Positions 6,510-7,165 of a DNA stretch of 7,165 bases are shown piece by piece. Each line of letters opens with the position of its first letter. Within the stretch, counting starts at the first letter, position 1. A model generated the notes under the pieces. It had not been told where the DNA came from, did no database searches, and saw nothing but the letters and a program-made list of their open reading frames with translations. Origin of the DNA: an uncultured Eubacterium sp. GTDB lineage: Bacteria; Bacillota_A; Clostridia; Lachnospirales; Lachnospiraceae. Location: positions 1 to 7,165 of the forward strand of contig CAOKJJ010000224.1 of assembly GCA_948468465.1 (NCBI GenBank), given 5' to 3'. A program made the position numbers and the translations under genes.

Positions 6510-6538
6510 AGTATAGCAATTTTGGCATGTAATGTCAA
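6510..6538 (-). promoter_or_regulatory. Near-consensus sigma-A promoter of the glycosylation operon
   Basis: On the minus strand TTGACA (6538-6533) is separated by exactly 17 bp from TATACT (6515-6510). This is a perfect -35 and a one-mismatch -10 at optimal spacing. Transcription should start near 6503-6505, giving a leader of only about 22-24 nt before the yfhO ATG. The region upstream is rich in A-tracts. No riboswitch-sized leader is possible between this start and the gene. Confidence 0.85.
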
Positions 6539-6547
6539 TTTATTCTG

Positions 6548-6579
6548 GATTTCTGATTTTTTCTGATTTCTGATTTTTT
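6548..6579. repeat. 15-bp tandem direct repeat upstream of the operon promoter
   Basis: GATTTCTGATTTTTT occurs perfectly at 6548-6562 and again at 6565-6579, a 17-bp period. Read on the operon strand each unit begins with an A6 tract. The repeats lie about 10-41 bp upstream of the -35 element, roughly -44 to -75, where UP elements or regulator sites are found. Confidence 0.75.
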
Positions 6580-6611
6580 GCTCCCGCTGTTCTATCCTTA
6601 CTTACCTGTAT

Positions 6612-6674
6612 AAAAAAGCAAAATCCTTTCCTAACTGCGGCATAAGCCTGAATCATCATTGCAGTCAGAAAAGG
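6612..6674 (-). terminator. Intrinsic terminator of the Rpn-family gene
   Basis: In minus-strand RNA the arm CCUUUUCUGACUGC (6674-6661) pairs along all 14 positions with GCAGUUAGGAAAGG (6638-6625); two of the pairs are G-U wobbles. The loop is 22 nt. AUUUUGCUUUUUU follows directly (6624-6612). On the plus strand the two wobbles become A-C mismatches, so the structure is suited to minus-strand transcripts. It lies about 57 nt after the stop codon of the gene at 6731 and upstream of the operon promoter, separating the two transcription units. Confidence 0.75.
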
Positions 6675-6730
6675 TAATATTTGTACAATATGACATCTTG
6701 TAATAAGGATCTGGGGCGTTTCGCTCCTGC

Positions 6731-7165
6731 CTATCTGAGCGAGTTTAGTTTCGCAGCCAGTCCAGCCTGATTAGCTTCTGGTACTTTCAATGCCTTCATT
6801 GCTTGCTCTAACGATAAATGAAGGGTTTCCATTATATTTCTAAGAGCCTCTAATAATGTTCTTTCTTCTACCTCCTGCTTCATATCCTCCCAAGCCTTAC
6901 ACACATCCACTTCCTCCTCTCCTGGCGGCAATTTCAAGTTGACATTAGCACAATAATTTAAAACATCTATTTCCTCTTTCCGTAACTTTTTAAAATTATC
7001 TCGGACAGCTTCATCCATTTTTTCCCTGTCTTTAGAATATTTGATAAAAGTAAGCACTTCCCTAAGAGATGAATGAAATTTTTTCAACTCATCTTTCGAC
7101 AATCCATAAGGCGTAATCAAATGAATCTGATAATCCGGCACCAGAGAAAGAATATGTTCATCCTC
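6731..7165 (-). CDS. Rpn-family recombination-promoting nuclease / putative transposase, C-terminal part
   Basis: This is an open frame of 144 residues that enters from the right edge of the window, so its N terminus is missing. The codon read as a possible GTG start at 7139-7141 is simply an internal Val in the continuous frame EDEHILSLVPDYQIHLI. The pattern VPDYQIHLITPYGLSKDELKKFHSSLREVL, then FIKYSKDR, GEEEVDVCKAWEDM, and the C-terminal LRNIMETLHLSLEQAMKALKVP is typical of the second half of Rpn/PD-(D/E)XK family proteins, abundant as multicopy genes in gut Clostridia. Known Rpn proteins are DNA endonucleases that promote RecA-independent recombination. The catalytic PD-(D/E)XK core would be upstream, outside the window, so activity cannot be judged. 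A terminator follows at 6612-6674. Confidence 0.8.
   Translation of the reverse strand, partial: EDEHILSLVPDYQIHLITPYGLSKDELKKFHSSLREVLTFIKYSKDREKMDEAVRDNFKKLRKEEIDVLNYCANVNLKLPPGEEEVDVCKAWEDMKQEVEERTLLEALRNIMETLHLSLEQAMKALKVPEANQAGLAAKLNSLR

Noticed and set aside
6548..6579. CRISPR-like repeat
   Set aside because: There are only two 15-bp copies separated by 2 bp, so there is no spacer and no array.
6594..6710. Seven-base inverted repeat ATCCTTA / TAAGGAT around the spacer, as possible ends of an invertible promoter segment
   Set aside because: The arms are short, A/T-rich and do not enclose the promoter (6510-6538); a 7-bp match over this distance is expected by chance, and no site-specific recombinase gene is present.
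6721..6742. Six-base inverted repeat TCGCTC / GAGCGA at the end of the Rpn-family gene as a terminator
   Set aside because: The stem overlaps coding sequence and the stop codon and has no U-tract in the minus direction; the 14-bp structure at 6612-6674 is a far better terminator.

Overview
This window looks like an accessory region of a Gram-positive Clostridia chromosome, most likely a gut Lachnospiraceae or Ruminococcaceae-type organism. The reasons are the moderate GC content, strong GGAGG ribosome sites, a YfhO-type membrane protein, an Rpn-family gene of the type common in these bacteria, and an IS630-type transposase fragment. The taxon is an inference from style and gene families only.

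Layout. Nearly everything is on the minus strand. At the right edge (6731-7165) is the C-terminal part of an Rpn-family recombination-promoting nuclease / putative transposase that runs off the window. A good intrinsic terminator follows it (6612-6674, minus strand). Next come a 15-bp direct repeat of A-tracts and a near-consensus promoter (TTGACA, 17 bp, TATACT; 6510-6538). That promoter starts a compact five-gene operon read right to left: a YfhO-type polytopic membrane protein (3875-6481), a WxcM/FdtA-like cupin (3381-3836), a GtrB/CsbB-type family 2 glycosyltransferase (2434-3375), a two-domain protein fusing a GNAT acetyltransferase to a DegT-family sugar aminotransferase (671-2377), and a GtrA-type flippase (236-640). 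The operon ends against the 5' part of a truncated IS630-type transposase gene on the plus strand (139-270).

How the genes fit together. GtrB, GtrA and YfhO match the known three-component extracytoplasmic glycosylation scheme of Gram-positive bacteria (the CsbB/GtcA/YfhO type). In that scheme a cytoplasmic GT2 loads a sugar onto undecaprenyl phosphate, GtrA helps flip it, and a polytopic enzyme transfers it onto a wall polymer outside. Here two sugar-making genes are threaded into the same operon. The FdtA-like cupin would supply a dTDP-3-keto-6-deoxyhexose, and the fusion protein would aminate and N-acetylate it. The inferred donor is a dTDP-3-acetamido-3,6-dideoxyhexose (Fuc3NAc or Qui3NAc type). 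Enzymes for dTDP-4-keto-6-deoxyglucose (RmlA, RmlB) are not in the window and must be elsewhere.

The most interesting points are the GNAT-aminotransferase fusion, the combination of sugar synthesis with a three-component glycosylation set, and a cupin that keeps only one of the histidines expected at an FdtA active site. A hairpin plus U-tract also sits inside the operon, and transposon-related genes lie on both flanks. I see no RNA gene, CRISPR array or complete insertion sequence.
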